Source: Cyrtodaria siliqua (Eukaryota > Mollusca > Bivalvia > Adapedonta > Hiatellidae). Taken from it: a stretch of DNA of 64,000 bases. The translations under genes and the position numbers were made by a program. Positions within the stretch are counted from its first letter, which is position 1. Each line of letters begins with the position of its first letter. Below the pieces are notes generated by a model that worked only from the letters and a program-made list of their open reading frames with translations, made no database searches and was not told the DNA's origin. Shown piece by piece: positions 1-11,904 of this stretch. The DNA lies in assembly GCA_037043455.1 (NCBI GenBank), contig JAWPHD010002620.1:184566-248565 (forward strand), in the 5' to 3' direction.

Positions 1-498
1 TACAAATAAATTGCTTTACATATTCCAAACTGTTGATTATATTGCACCAATAAATGTATCTAAACCTATGGTAATACTGAAAACTCAAATTTTACTACCT
101 TTTATTTCAATATCCGACTTTAAATACAAAACCCTGTGGGGTTTTGAAAAAACTAAAAGATCGTGCAGCGCGTGCGCTTATCGCCTTGAATGCACACTAC
201 AACAATTGATTTGATCAGTTAACCCTAACATCGAAATGGATGAGGCCGCCAATATTGAAGGTTATTTTTTTCTTTTACAATGTATGTTATACATGAGTGT
301 TCATTTATTAAAGAATTGTTTCGCTTTTTTTTGACGTTCGTGCTGTTGTAAACATCGGTAGTAAATGGCGTAATCCATGAATCGCGTTAGTGCTTTATGG
401 TAAATTTGCCATTCACTTTCGGCGTTTAAAACCGCATAAACGCCGAAAAATATTTTTTTTCGTTCTTTAACTACCGGCTAAACCAAAAAAAAAAAAAG
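1..498. other. Unannotated AT-rich sequence
   Basis: I recognise no gene, RNA or mobile element here. Short open frames occur on both strands but have low-complexity composition and no family motif. Homopolymer runs of T and A lie near 440-500, just before the first tandem repeat. Confidence 0.5.
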
Positions 499-1340
499 TT
501 TTAAATTGGGGTTCTGGGTGTCTGACCATAGTAGCGATTTCAAACTGTCTCGTGTTAGTGACATGCCCAGTTAGTACACTAGCCACGTATTTTTTTCTCA
601 TCCCCAGCGTTTTTTTCCGTTTGCTACTGTTTCGTTGCATATTATATATTTTGGTCCTAAACTGTGTATTGAGCAAGCAGTCTACCCAATTGCTATCTAT
701 AATTAACCAGTTCCTATATAGAATATATATAGTATACAGTAGTGTGTTTATATATACGTTAATTCGTATAAACGTATCTTGTGTAATATTTGATAATATT
801 ATGAGGTAATACACACGCCTACTGTAGTGCTGTTTCTTTTAAAAATAAATAAACAAGCAAAATACCTAGAGGTATTTAAGAGACGTGTGTATTATGTGTC
901 TTGTATGATTTCACTCGGGATTTTAAATTGGGGTTCCGGGTGTCTGACCATAGTAGCGGTTTCAAACTGTCTCGTGGAGGTGACATGCCCAGTTAGTACA
1001 CTAGCCACGGTTTTTTTTCTCATCCCCAGCGTTTTTTTTCTTTTGCTACTGTTTTTTTGCATATTATATATTTTGGTCGTAAACTGTGTATTGACCAGTC
1101 TACCCAATTGCTATATATAATTAACCAGTTCCTATATAGAATATATATAGTATACAGTAGTGTGTTTATATATACGTTAATTTGTATAAACGTATCTTGT
1201 GTAATATTTGATAATATTATGAGGTAATACACACGCCTACTGTAGTGCTGTTTCTTTTAAAAAATAAAAAAACAAGCAAAATACCTAGAGGTATTTAAGA
1301 GACGCGCGTATTATGTATCTCGTATGATTCCATTCGGGAA
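499..1340. repeat. Two-copy tandem repeat, 421-bp unit
   Basis: Two direct copies lie head to tail at about 499-919 and 920-1340. Both start near the block TTAAATTGGGGTTC and end near TTTAAGAGACG..TATTATGT. They differ by scattered substitutions and small indels. The open frames inside them, on either strand, repeat with the unit and have no recognisable domain, so I do not call genes. Confidence 0.85.
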
Positions 1341-1885
1341 GACAATATCCCGATTTGCAATAGCGCTTTCGACCTTAAAAGGTCTTCTTCAGTTGCAATG
1401 AAATCCTAAATTATTTGTATCATCAATGACAATATGTTTATTGTCTTAGTATCTTGTGAAGGAGAATCCCTTATTTTGAATGTGTCAACATATATAGGGA
1501 CCGTCTAGTTCACAAATGACACTGGTATATAGGGATATCACCTATTTTCGGCAGTTATTATCGTATATTCCGTAATCTGCCAAGTTTATATACTACCTTT
1601 AGCAGTGAGATATACTCTTTAGCAGGTATTTCGTAATATCGTGTATTATTATCAGTATATGTCTTATATACGTAACGTGCACGACCGTGTGTTACACTGT
1701 AAGGTCGTGTATGCACTGACATGCAGATTGATATCCCGTTCTGAGGGGATACGATGTCTATAATACGGATCTCCAAATCCTCAGCTAGCGATTCACGTTA
1801 GTAAAGTAAGACAATCTATATGTGTCTTATATATTGTCTAGTTATTTTAGTGTCTCCATATATACCCAGGAAGTAGTGTAATATA
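1341..1885. other. Unannotated AT-rich sequence
   Basis: No recognisable gene. A 72-aa open frame on the minus strand (1558-1776) has no motif I recognise and no supporting gene context. Confidence 0.4.
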
Positions 1886-1893
1886 TACAGAAG

Positions 1894-2385
1894 TAAGGCC
1901 AGATCGGGTTGATACCGTCTAGATTGTCATATTGCGCCTTTCATTCAGCTAAAGTCACACTCTTGTAATGTGTGTGATGTATATATAGACGAGTATACTT
2001 TTCATCGGTAAGACCAGATCGGGTTGATACCGTCTATATTGTCTTACAGTTAATGTTTATGAGTGTATGTATTGGAGAATACACTCAAAGGCATTCTACG
2101 GCGTGATGCCGTTAAGAGTCTGATTGAGTCCAGAAATAAGATCAGATCGGGTTGATACCGTCTATGTTGTCTTATTCAGCCTTCAAATTTGACAAAAGAG
2201 AACAGAGACTATTCAGGGGTAAGACCAGACCGGGTTGATACCGTCTGTATTGTCTTACAGTTAATGTTTATGAGTGTATGTATTGAAGAATACACTCAAA
2301 GGCACTCTCCGGCTTAATGCCGTTAAGAGTCTGGTTGAATCCAGAAATAAGATCAGATCGGGTTGATACCGTCTAGTTTGTCTTA
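1894..2385. repeat. Five copies of a 38-nt hairpin-forming motif
   Basis: A conserved block with core GATCGGGTTGATACCGTCT occurs at 1894-1930, 2009-2046, 2137-2174, 2220-2257 and 2348-2385. The last four copies start TAAGA(C/T) and end GTCTTA. Inside, AGA-CGG pairs with CCG-TCT, so each can fold as a stem-loop with a GTTGATA-like loop. The first copy has a degraded outer stem (TAAGGC/GTCAT). The third and fifth vary by C to T in one outer arm. I do not recognise a known RNA family. Confidence 0.8.
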
Positions 2386-2412
2386 TAAAGCCTTCAATTT
2401 AACCAAAGAAAA
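2008..2412. repeat. Two-copy 211-bp tandem repeat holding four hairpins
   Basis: Units at about 2008-2218 and 2219-2412 share the order hairpin, AGTTAATGTTTATGAGTGTA, AATACACTCAAAGGCA, GCCGTTAAGAGTCTG, hairpin, and a block starting with GCCTTCAA. They differ by scattered substitutions. The unit explains hairpins 2-5. Hairpin 1 is an earlier solitary copy. Confidence 0.8.
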
Positions 2413-2677
2413 CAGGTAATGATCGAGTTATACAATATTTTCAGATCTGAAAATGTACTTGTAACTCAGTCGATGTATATGTAAACATGTGCAACAAGAC
2501 GACCATCTTTGAATGATGACGTCATCGCGCCTTTTTCCATATATGGAAAATAGATAATAAATAGTGTTTAAAGCAAATACATGTAATATGTGTCACCGTG
2601 TGGTTGTTGTGTGCTCTAAAGCGACTACAACACCCTGGTTCGTTTTTATATTAGACCTATTGGCAGTAAAGGACATT

Positions 2678-3075
2678 CTGTAATATAATAAATATATATA
2701 ATATTTATTCCACACATATCATACTTGACCTTTCATAAATATTGCATAACGGCAAGTGCACAGGATGTCAAATCCTGGAGCTTAAGATGTAGCAAAATAT
2801 ATAATAACATTTCATGTACACATTAGGACATATACGAAACGTATTGTCAATACTCACCTATCTTGCAGTTCATAACCTTACCTTTAAAATCATAACAAAC
2901 TAATTAATCTAATGCATTATAGTTAGCAATTTATGTATTCACTTCATATGAAACATTACTAAACAATACAGAAAATCACTAGTACATAGTTACCTGTAAT
3001 ATAATAAATACATATAATATTTATTCCACACATACATGACCTTTCATAAATATTACATAACATCAAGTGCAATCG
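2678..3075. repeat. Direct repeats of an 80-90 bp AT-rich block
   Basis: The block starting CTGTAATATAATAAATA and including ATATTTATTCCACACATA and GACCTTTCATAAATATT occurs at about 2678-2765 and again at about 2995-3075, 310 bp apart in the same orientation. I see no coding capacity between them. They could be ends of a small decayed element or a simple duplication. Confidence 0.6.
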
Positions 3076-3364
3076 TTCGCATACGTGCGGTGATCAATTC
3101 ACATGACCGTACTAAACAAGGCATGCATATGTGTTAGTAAGAGGTAGATTAAAGGGATATTGCCTTGTTGTTCATGTAAACGTTAATGGTACATTGGCTT
3201 GTAATAAACAACAACAACTTGTATACATATTTATAACGACCTAATCATACAGGTAGCTACATTAAAGGAATGTTAGGCATGTATATGTTAAAGGCGCACT
3301 TGCATGTGGTGTGGTAAGAAATATAAAACAATTACAATTTGCATATATATTTATTTATTTCGAC
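3076..3364. other. Unannotated AT-rich sequence
   Basis: I see no gene or recognisable repeat between the direct repeats and the inverted segment that follows. Confidence 0.4.
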
Positions 3365-4550
3365 CTATGACATATGAACAAGGCAAAGTCTCAAGACGGG
3401 AGAAGCTGACTATTTTAAAATAGATCTAAACGATGTGACGCAGGGTTAGCATAATACTGTATTTTTATTGCATATTGAGCTGAACGGAAAAGAAAGAACG
3501 ATTATTCGTCCTGCATTTGCATATTTATTACACTAGTGCAACATGATAAATATAATTCCCACACAGGAAGTTATGTAATAAATAAAAATACAGATTTCAA
3601 GTCTCTGGATCTCAAATTTCAATTAAACTAAACAGTGATAGCCATACTCATACTCATTCAAACTGAATGCAATTACCTTAATAATCAAGTCTGTGTCATG
3701 TGCAACTTACCATCATGTGTATCTAGGTCCCCAGGCTGTCTTTGTTCCAGACATTTTAATATTGTGTATGATGTTTCATATCTGACTTTGTTATCAAGGA
3801 TTTTTTGCTAATGAAAAGGTTAGTGACTATCATATCACCCACCTTGCAATATTAATTTATTTTAAATTACTTTATATTTAATATAAATAATAAATAAAAG
3901 GTAATTAGCGACTGCAATGTCACCCACCTCCAAACATGTTATGTTGATCAATCATTTTCTCACTTCTGAATTTAAGTTAGTACCTAAAGTCCTTAAAGTC
4001 GCTAGGTAATGTAAAGGTTAGCCACTGTCCCACCTCCAAGTATGTAATCATATTAATTAATTTAGTTTCAATAATAAATGAAAGTTTCGCAACTGTCTTG
4101 TCACCCACCTCCAAATATGTAATGCTATTAATTTGTGGTAGAACACAACTCAATGCCAATCACAATTAGTAATCATGCTGGTCCCCTTTTCTGCAAAATG
4201 TTTTCAAAATTGGCCAAAGGTATCACTCTAGACGAACACAAACTGCCAACACACATAATAATGGTGCTTTAAGTGTTGAAGAATGTGTGCATGGTTAATA
4301 CAGAAGGGTAAATCTCAGTGGTATGGCATTGTCACAGATGGCAGTTACGAGTAATGATGAAGAGGATACATTTGATCTCCGTGGTATGGCATTGCCACAG
4401 ATGGCAGTTACGGGTAATGATGAAGAGGATACATTTGATCTGGGTTTGATTATCTTTGATTAGACACATAGGTAAAATATCATCCGGAGAACATGAGCAA
4501 CTATTTTCTAAATATATTGATTAAATAATTGCCTACCTATAATTATACAT

Positions 4551-4790
4551 GAAAAGCAAAGAAGAATCAGCATCTGCATTTGAAACGCTTCACATAGTTA
4601 TGCAGGATGAGGGATAAGGTTAAGGATATATCATGGGAGCAGTGCATTACATATTCATCTGGCAATACATCTGTAATGAAAATGAAGCACAACAGTGTTC
4701 TGAGAAGAATTAAAAACAGAAGCAAGTCTAACACGTTCAAAATCTCTTATCTAGAATTCTTCAATGGAAGCCTAGTCAGAAATTAGTACA
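4551..4790 (+). pseudogene. Decayed hAT-like transposase fragment (older copy)
   Basis: The plus strand starts ATGAAAAGCAAAGAAGAATC and can be aligned to the minus-strand frames at 25419-25616 and 31257-31454. The encoded segment includes the FET.. and ISWEQCITYSS-like stretch. That stretch resembles the catalytic-region SSDNA.VM..KHNSV block of hAT-like (BED/DUF4371-type) transposase proteins. An extra base after GTTATGCAGGAT shifts the frame, so it is a relic. Confidence 0.5.
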
Positions 4791-5631
4791 ACAAGCCAAA
4801 TCCATTACGAGCAATGCCCTGAAAATTCGTCAGGAGGAAAAGGAAGTGGTGAAAAAAAGACATGTCTTAAAAACTGACCATAATTATTCAAATTAGCAAA
4901 GAATATAGGGTATAATTATGGTCCTAGTTCATGTTATTACCACGGTTACAAGCCAACACTGTTAGATATGTTACCGGGATGCCTCTGGACACCTCTAACA
5001 TGTCGGGCAACTTTCTGGCTTTCGAATAATTGTGGCCCACTTTTAAAGCCAAATCCTGAGAGAAAAATATTGTTGTTCATAAATTATTTTGGAAAAACAT
5101 TCACGTCTAAACACTATTTATCTTTACTTGAAATTATATATTTGTAGACAGCAAGTGATTCAAATTGAATCAAATATTCAGGATTTAATTATATTATTAT
5201 TTTCGTCCAAAAATGAATAAATAAAGAAAACATTAAACTATCAGAATCATCAACACACTCATGAATCTCATTTGCAATCCCTTTTCAACCGGAAAATAAA
5301 CGGGAATCTACAGGAGAAAAGTATAATCCGAAGTTTATATGTCATCACTTTATGCGTACAGTGTATGTGACTACGCGAAGAAATTTTGATCACGTGACCC
5401 CCATGCGATCAAAGTGTATTTTATTTCGATAAATAATTTCCTTAAAGTATTTATATAATGCTATACATGTATTTCTATAATTAAACGTATCAGTTACGCT
5501 TAAAACTCAAAATAAAGAGAGAAAACAAAAAAAGAAAGCAAATAAACGTACGAAATTGACTGGTCTTCTACTTTGTTTGCCTAAAACATTGCCCTCCATT
5601 TGACGCCTGCTGTCCAGCCTACGGATTGAAA

Positions 5632-5687
5632 ATGGCGGCGCGAAACCTGACGAAAAATAAATATCGCAAAGTATATTTGGAAAACAA
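5632..5687 (+). pseudogene. Possible first-exon relic with splice donor
   Basis: An ATG opens 18 codons (MAARNLTKNK..) and is followed directly by a consensus donor CAA|GTAAGT at 5688. The same block occurs in both tandem copies on the minus strand (near 24530-24580 and 30370-30420). There the frame meets a TAG after about 12 codons, though the donor is retained. This suggests a former 5' exon of an element-encoded or host gene. No domain is visible and I cannot name a product. Confidence 0.3.
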
Positions 5688-5861
5688 GTAAGTTTTGATA
5701 CTCGCGTTACTGCAAGAGAGCTTTGCCAGCCCGTATTAAATTAAAAATACAAAGTAAAATATTTATACTGTATACACTATTTTTACGATATTACAACGGT
5801 ATTTCACAATGCATTCAGACAGGAAGCTCACGCGACTGGCTGGATAACAGACTGAGTATAT

Positions 5862-6640
5862 AATTTGTATCGGGGTGTAACAGAACATGCCTGGTTACAA
5901 TCTTTCACACTTGACTTTACTACCAATAACAATTTGTATCGGAGTGTAAATAGAACAGAACATGCCTGGTTACAGTCTTCCACACTTGACTATATTATAA
6001 ATAATAAGTTGTATCGGAGTGTATATAGAACAGAACATGCCTGGTTACAGTCTTCCACACTTGACTATACTAGCAATAACAATTTGTATCGAAGTGTATA
6101 TAGAACAGAACATGACTGGTTACTGCCTTCCACACTTGACTATACTATCAATAACAATTTGTATCGGGGTGTATATAGAACAGAACATGCCTGGTTACAG
6201 TCTTTCACACTTGACTTTACTACCAATAACAATTTGTATCGGAGTGTATATAGAACAGAACATGCCTGGTTACAGTCTTCCACACTTGACTATATTATAA
6301 ATAATAAGTTGTATCGGAGTGTATATAGAACAGAACATGCCTGGTTGCAGTCTTCCAAACTTGACTATACTAGCAATAACAATTTGTATCGAAGTGTATA
6401 TAGAACAGAACATGACTGGTTACAGCCTTCCACACTTGACTATACTATCAATAACAATTGGTATCGGGGTGTATACAGAACAGAGCACGCCCGGTTACAG
6501 TATTCCACACTTGACTATACTATCAATAACAATTTGTATCGCGATGTATATAGAACATAACAATTACTATCAATAACAATTTGTGTCGGTGTATATAGAA
6601 CAGAGCATGCCTGGTTACAGTATTCCACACGTGAGTATAT
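5862..6640 (+). repeat. 75-bp minisatellite with 300-bp higher-order period
   Basis: About ten units carry TTGTATCGGRGTGTATATAGAA and CATGCCTGGTTACAG. Unit starts at 5941, 6016, 6091 and 6166 give a 75-bp period. Units come in variants, and 5881-6180 is nearly repeated by 6181-6480, so amplification went in blocks of four. Because 75 is divisible by three, a frame stays open for 231 codons (5865-6560) as a 25-residue repeat. I treat that as a by-product of the period, since other frames are open too and there is no gene context. Confidence 0.85.
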
Positions 6641-7022
6641 AGTATTATACACAATTACCGTTCATAACTCCGAGCACATGCGTAATTACGATCAGTTGGC
6701 TAGAATAAATATCTCATACAGACAACAGTTTACTTGATCGGGACTATGTTAACAGTGCATTGTATGTCTGCCAGCCTGTAGTAAACCATATTGCTACACA
6801 GTTTACAGCTAAATGATTTGCATATGAGCTCGCCTTCCTATATGTGCGTAGGTATTTTAAAGATCAGCCTGTTCCATACTTTGCTACAAACACTTCCCTC
6901 TGTCATCATCTAAACTTAATGGTGGTCTCAGATACATAGCGGCACGTGCGTTTTCTACATGCATATATGTAAATGTGTCTTTTAAAATTCCTTAAATTGG
7001 AAAATCGTTTACTGCATTTGCT
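6641..7022. other. 3' flank of the first zinc-finger exon
   Basis: Non-coding. It contains the block TATTTTAAAGATCAG (about 6853) followed by an ACTTTGC-A-ACA stretch. The same block recurs at about 12970 downstream of the second zinc-finger exon. This links the two loci as duplicates. Confidence 0.5.
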
Positions 7023-7978
7023 TCACTTAAAATGTGTCTCGCCTGTATGTATACCCATTTCTGCTTTAAGATTACCCGAATGTGTAAACTCTTTACTACA
7101 CACGCTACACGTATATGGTGTTGCGCCTGTGTGAATGCGCTTGTGGCTTTTAAGATCATCTGACTTGGTAATTTGGGTAAATCCTTTATTGCACACGCTA
7201 CACTTATAAGCTTTCTCACCTATATGTATGCGCATGTGTCTGTTAAGATTACTCGAGTTGTTAAATTCTTTAATGCACATGCTACACTTATATGGTGTCT
7301 CGCCGGTATGTACGCGCATATGTACTTTAAGATGGCCCGACTCTGTAAATCCTTTATTGCACACGCTACACGTATATGGTGTCTCGCCCGTATGTATACG
7401 CATGTGGCTTTTAAGATCATCCGATTGTGAAAATCCTTTATTGCACACGCTACACTTATATGGTGTCTGACCTGTATGTATGCGCATGTGTCTGTTAAGA
7501 TTACTCAAGTTTTTAAATTCTTTAATGCATATACTACACTTATATGGTGTCTCGTCGGTATGTGTACGCATGTGTACTTTAAGATGGCCCGACTCTGTAA
7601 ATCCTTTATTGCACACGCTACACGTTTATGTTGTCTCGCCTGTATGTATGCGCTTGTGTGCTTTAAGATGGCCTGAATAGATAAATCCTTTATTGCACAA
7701 GCCACACATATACGGTGTCTCACGTGTGTGTATGCGCATATGTCTTTTAAGATGGTCTGACCGAGTAAATCCTTTACTACATACGCTACACGTATATGGT
7801 GTATCGCCGGTATGTATGCGATTGTATGCTTTAATATTGTCTGACTCGGTAAATCCTTTACTGCACATGTTACTCTTTAAGATTACCCTGTGCTGCAGAA
7901 CTTGAAGTTCAGTTGTGTCTGCTGTTTTGCATATACATCCACCTGTACTTTGTACGTAATGTCCTCGTAGTAGGTTAT
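7023..7978 (-). pseudogene. C2H2 zinc-finger exon (about 10 fingers) with one in-frame stop
   Basis: Reading the minus strand, a polypyrimidine tract and CAG (7990-7979) give a strong splice acceptor, so the exon starts at 7978. After about 40 unrecognised codons come ten finger modules of the pattern C-x2-C..F..L..H-x3-H, joined by [11 protein letters not shown] linkers. The first finger is degenerate (one Cys and one His lost). Fingers 2-8 keep C2H2 ligands. Finger 9 has three extra residues and the last has a lost histidine. A single TAA at 7628-7626 replaces the linker tyrosine codon, and the frame is otherwise continuous to a stop at 7023. Such proteins usually bind DNA in the nucleus. 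If the stop is real, only about three fingers would be made. The cause could be recent pseudogenisation or a sequencing error. Upstream exons were not identified. Confidence 0.8.
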
Positions 7979-8050
7979 CTGAAACAAAACAAAATGTCAC
8001 ACTCAAATTAATGCTATAACAGTCCATGTTTAATTGCATATTTAATGTCA

Positions 8051-8360
8051 ATAGTGATATTCAGGCTTCATTAGACAGACTCCTGCATTGTACGTCATAG
8101 TAAAGATATACATGATTACTGATATCCATAGACCTGTTAAAATGCAATACTTCAAGCCTGACTATATGTTCAGATAATAGAACTGGACGGATTTTCCATG
8201 GAATATGTGTGTCGCCTGCCGTGTGCTTATTTCAGCAAGCACAATCAAACTACACATTTTGAAAACAGGTGTGCAATCATTTATGAATTAGGGTGCAGAT
8301 ATTGGTTAAATTGTTAAAGTTGATGAAAAGGGGCATACTTTTGTAGAGGAGAATTGATAA
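8051..8360. other. Unannotated intron or intergenic sequence
   Basis: Upstream (minus strand) of the first zinc-finger exon, probably its intron. I see no further exon. Confidence 0.35.
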
Positions 8361-8660
8361 GGAGCTGCGTGTCCGAGGGGTTAGCATACTCGCATCTCGT
8401 GTCAAAGGTCCCGGGTTGGATTCCCGGCGGGGTCACGTCTCGGATTTTTCAGACGCACTCTCGCAGTACCGAGCTGGCAGTACCTGTCTCGGGCAAGGTA
8501 CTTTGATAGTATGTTATTCTTCGGATGGATATGTTAAGCCGTCGGTCCCGTGTGCAGGGAGAGCCATACCATGTGCACGTTAAAGATCTCGCTGAACTTC
8601 AAAACGGCCGTAAACCCTTTCTCGGAACAAGGCTGCCGTGATAATCAGAAAGAAAGAAAT
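8361..8660 (+). mobile_element. tRNA-derived SINE
   Basis: The head has an A-box-like stretch (GTCCGAGGGGTTAGCATACT, about 8371) and a good B box, GGTTGGATTCC at 8414-8424, as in a pol III promoter of tRNA origin. A GC-rich body follows, with GTGCAGGGAGAGCC and CACGTTAAAGATCTCG. The element ends in a GAAAGAAAGAAA tail near 8660. The CACGTTAAAGA block is shared with the SINE at 23456. This layout fits molluscan SINEs with a conserved central domain, but I do not assign a named family. Confidence 0.75.
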
Positions 8661-9239
8661 AACTCTTTACAGTTTCATGATCAAAGATCAGTATTTTTCC
8701 AAGTTACGATCTAGGTTAGTTTGCAGGTCTGTGAAAAGGGCCATAACTCTGCAAAAAAACACAGAGCTATTGGACACACGGTAAATAAACTGGATTTTAA
8801 GTAGATTTCAGGATGGCGGTCAACATGACATCAGTTATGTAGCATGTATGCAACTGACAATGTACACTCATTGAATGACGACACACATAAACAACTAACA
8901 CGAGTTTTGTTACGTTGTGTATCTCAACTTTCTACGTTTCACGACCGTCAATTAAATTACACACGGAAATACATGCAGTGAGCTTTTTTTTCAACCGGGT
9001 CTTTCCAACAAACCCCTTTAAAATCACATTTCCATTAATAATTTAATACTAAAATTAAGAAGCTACTTTTACAAGCCAATTCCTAATAAATAACCATGTT
9101 TTACGTCTGTGAAAATGTGCAGTCTCAGTCTCATGCAGGAACAGGGGATCAAATAGGCTCTGAAGTATAACAAACGTATCTCTAAATATACATACAAGCA
9201 CAACACCAATCCTTCAACATACATAGAGTTAATTTTACA
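8661..9239. other. Unannotated sequence
   Basis: No gene recognised. Degenerate non-coding repeat-like text such as GGGCCATAACTCTGC (about 8738) occurs, resembling widespread mollusc intergenic repeats. Confidence 0.35.
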
Positions 9240-9690
9240 TCAAGTATAGCTTTACAATGTTACACAATCCTTCAACATATAGGAGAATGTATCTTACATC
9301 AAGAATAGCTTTACAATGTTACACAGTCCTTCAACATACAGGAGAATGTATCTTACATCAAGAATAGCTTTACAATGTTACACAATCCTTCAACATACAG
9401 GTGAAGTTATCTTACATCAAGAATATCTTTACAATGTTACACAGTCCTTTAACATACAGGTGAATTTATCTTACATCAAGAATAGCTTTACAATGTTACA
9501 CCATCCTACAACATACAGGTGAAGTTATCTTACATCAAGTTTAGGTTTACAATGTTAAACAATCCTACAACATACAGGAGAATTTACCTTACATCAAGTA
9601 TAGCTTTACACTGTTAAAACCAATCCTACAACATACTGGTGAATTTATCTCAAGTATAGCTTTACAAGTCAATGTTAAAAGCAATTCTTT
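9240..9690. repeat. 59-bp minisatellite, about 7-8 units
   Basis: The block CTTTACAATGTTACACAATCC recurs with spacing of 59 bp (9251, 9310, 9369, 9428, 9487). Each unit also holds CAACATACAGG and TCTTACATCAAG. The last units near 9600-9690 are more diverged. The small open frame inside it is a consequence of the repeat. Confidence 0.85.
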
Positions 9691-11890
9691 AACATCTAGT
9701 TTGAGTTTATTGTATAAATTATCAATGAACATTTAAGCAAGATGTTACAACATCTCATCATTGCGATGTACTTGAGGGGAAGATTTCTTCAAGCCATTAA
9801 TTACAATAGTTTCGGAAACTAAAAATAATTTTTTTGTTGATTATCAACAAAAACATTTTTAAAATAGTTGTTTAACGGCACATCAACATTGTCATATCAA
9901 TTACATGTGTTACTATACTCATGCATACTTTTTCATTGCAGCCATGTTGAGATTTTATCTTATTTTTAGAAGGTGATACAAATTGTGTTACTCGGTTTTT
10001 ATCCTTAGGTTCTATAGTGAAAACAATTTCTTTGGCAGAGTATAACAGACGTTTTTTTTTTCAAGATTTTGATTTTGAAAGATACATTTGAATATGATGA
10101 ATGTACATGCGATATGCAGGGTTTTAAAACAATCACACTGTAGATACCTCAATTTTAACAGTAAACTTGGTTGAACATCAAGGATAAAGACCTAGTTTAT
10201 CACCTACCAGAATGTATTGGTATATCTTATTTCTGGTCACTGATTGGTCAGTTATTTTGATGATGTTCTATCAAAATTATGAATAGTAAATAAGTAACAA
10301 TAACACAATTGGTATGTTTTTCGTGTATTTCAGGTTTTATATAGTATTGGAAATAGTTACCAATTAAAGACGGAATAATCCTGTACTTTCTTACCCCAGG
10401 CCAATATCACAGCATTTTCATAAATAGATAATTGGCAACTCAATTAAATGCTTACATATTTCTGCCATAATATATTATTAGAGTAAACGATCTAAAACAA
10501 AGTCCATACCTTGTCATTGATTGCATGCGTTTATAGTTAGACACCATCAATATTCAAATTCAAATTCTTCAAAAGTTCCATTAAGCATCAATTATCTGTG
10601 ATTGAAAAACAAATAAAAACAGCAGACTTTCGAAAATTGGCGGAATTTACAGTAAGGGGGTAATTGAACTATATTGACTGCTTCAGTTAGATATTACCTA
10701 ATGGAGGTAACTACACTTCATATTAAGCTGAGTGTTATTATCCCTGATACGTAGTTGTTGTACTATCTGATATGCCGCATATTGTCAATGACATAGATGA
10801 AATATTGCACGCTAAATGTACAACTGCTTCTAGGCCAATACAAAAAGTTTATATTGTATGATATATGATAATTATAATATACAGTTAGAAATTTGGTTTT
10901 GAATGCTATTTTTTTTCCCGTGATATTTTGTTCATATATAATAAAAGTATAAGATAATCTACTAACCAACAATGCACAATACCGTTAGTGTTTGGAGTTG
11001 GCGTATGGTGGAACAGGCTTATTCAATTGAAATACGGCTTTCGTCGCTGCCAGTTTCGCGTCCGCCGAAACAGTGATCTAGACAGTGTGATGATTTGTTT
11101 TGGCGTGTTTAATGATTGATAGCTCTATGGTCACCAAAACAGAACATATGTCTTGCTTAATCTTATTTTAAAACAATTTGACATATAGAAACGATCGATA
11201 TGTCAATATACGCCTTTTGCCAAACAATGAATATGAACCAATTATCAATCGAATCCACCGATCAAACATGAGTGACACTAATTACAAGTAAATAACAAAG
11301 AAAGTAAGTATTTTTTATTTTTTTTATTTTTCTGAAGCTTCCATAACATATTCATACAGGACATATATATATAAATGTTCACATAATAATATTATTTACC
11401 GATGTCATCATGCAAAAACTGTGTATATTCATTTCTGAGAACATGTAACTCACTACCTTTTTTTCCTAATTGTGTTAAAAAATGTCCAATGTACCAAGTA
11501 TTTTATTTTAAATGCAAATATAAACAATAATAGTATGATGTCTTCTGCAAACTGATTACTGGAGATCATGTATTCATGCATTTTGTGTAAAAGATATGCA
11601 TTTGTATATTTTCAACTATGCATCTATGCATATATACTGTAGAATATGCACACTTAGGTATTTTATCTAAACTAATTGAACAACAACAGGTTGGGATTGG
11701 ATTTCATACCACGGTGTCAAGCTAGTTTTCGCTTATTTACTTCAGTTTGGTAGAGCGTATAGAAACCAATACATTCCTCTCAGATTCTGAAAGGTTGGAA
11801 ATTGCGTTCAGGTCAAGGGGTCAACATTCCAGAGTACTGTTACTATATACAGAATCATGTATCCCGCTCTATATATTAAGCTTAGTTATT
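9691..11890. other. Long unannotated AT-rich stretch
   Basis: No coding region, RNA or complete element is recognisable. About 9868-9895 holds TTGTTTAACGGCACATCAACA. This matches the reverse complement of the SINE tail at 23745-23770 and is probably a small minus-strand SINE remnant. Around 11000-11080 is a short CpG-containing stretch (TTTCGCGTCCGCCGAAAC) that could be a promoter, but nothing else supports this. Confidence 0.35.
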
Positions 11891-11904
11891 TAGTTGAAAG
11901 TACA

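Larger units (their letters stand above)
3365..5737 (-). repeat. Diverged inverted partial copy of the 5.83-kb unit at 24-35 kb
   Basis: Read on the minus strand, this stretch follows 24480-27150 (and 30310-32985) in order. It runs from the CTTGAGGCTTTGCC block through the tandem CACCCACCTCCAAATATG blocks, the hAT-like fragment and the ATGGCGGCGCGAAAC block to CCGTATTA. It is clearly older than the two tandem copies, with many substitutions and indels. It lacks two insertions they carry, a 347-bp and a 124-bp element. It therefore serves as an outgroup with empty sites. Confidence 0.85.

Noticed and set aside
467..1232. Open frames of 70-115 codons on both strands in the 421-bp tandem repeat
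   Set aside because: The same frames recur in each copy with AT-rich composition and without a domain.
1894..2385. CRISPR-like array
   Set aside because: Spacing is irregular (about 80-130 bp), the spacers are themselves repeated, and this is eukaryotic DNA.
5865..6560. 231-codon repetitive protein with 25-residue repeats
   Set aside because: The repeat unit is 75 bp, so frames stay open automatically. A second frame is open too, and there is no promoter, splice or homology evidence.
7173..7905. Plus-strand open frames opposite the first zinc-finger exon
   Set aside because: They are antisense shadows of the finger repeats on the minus strand.
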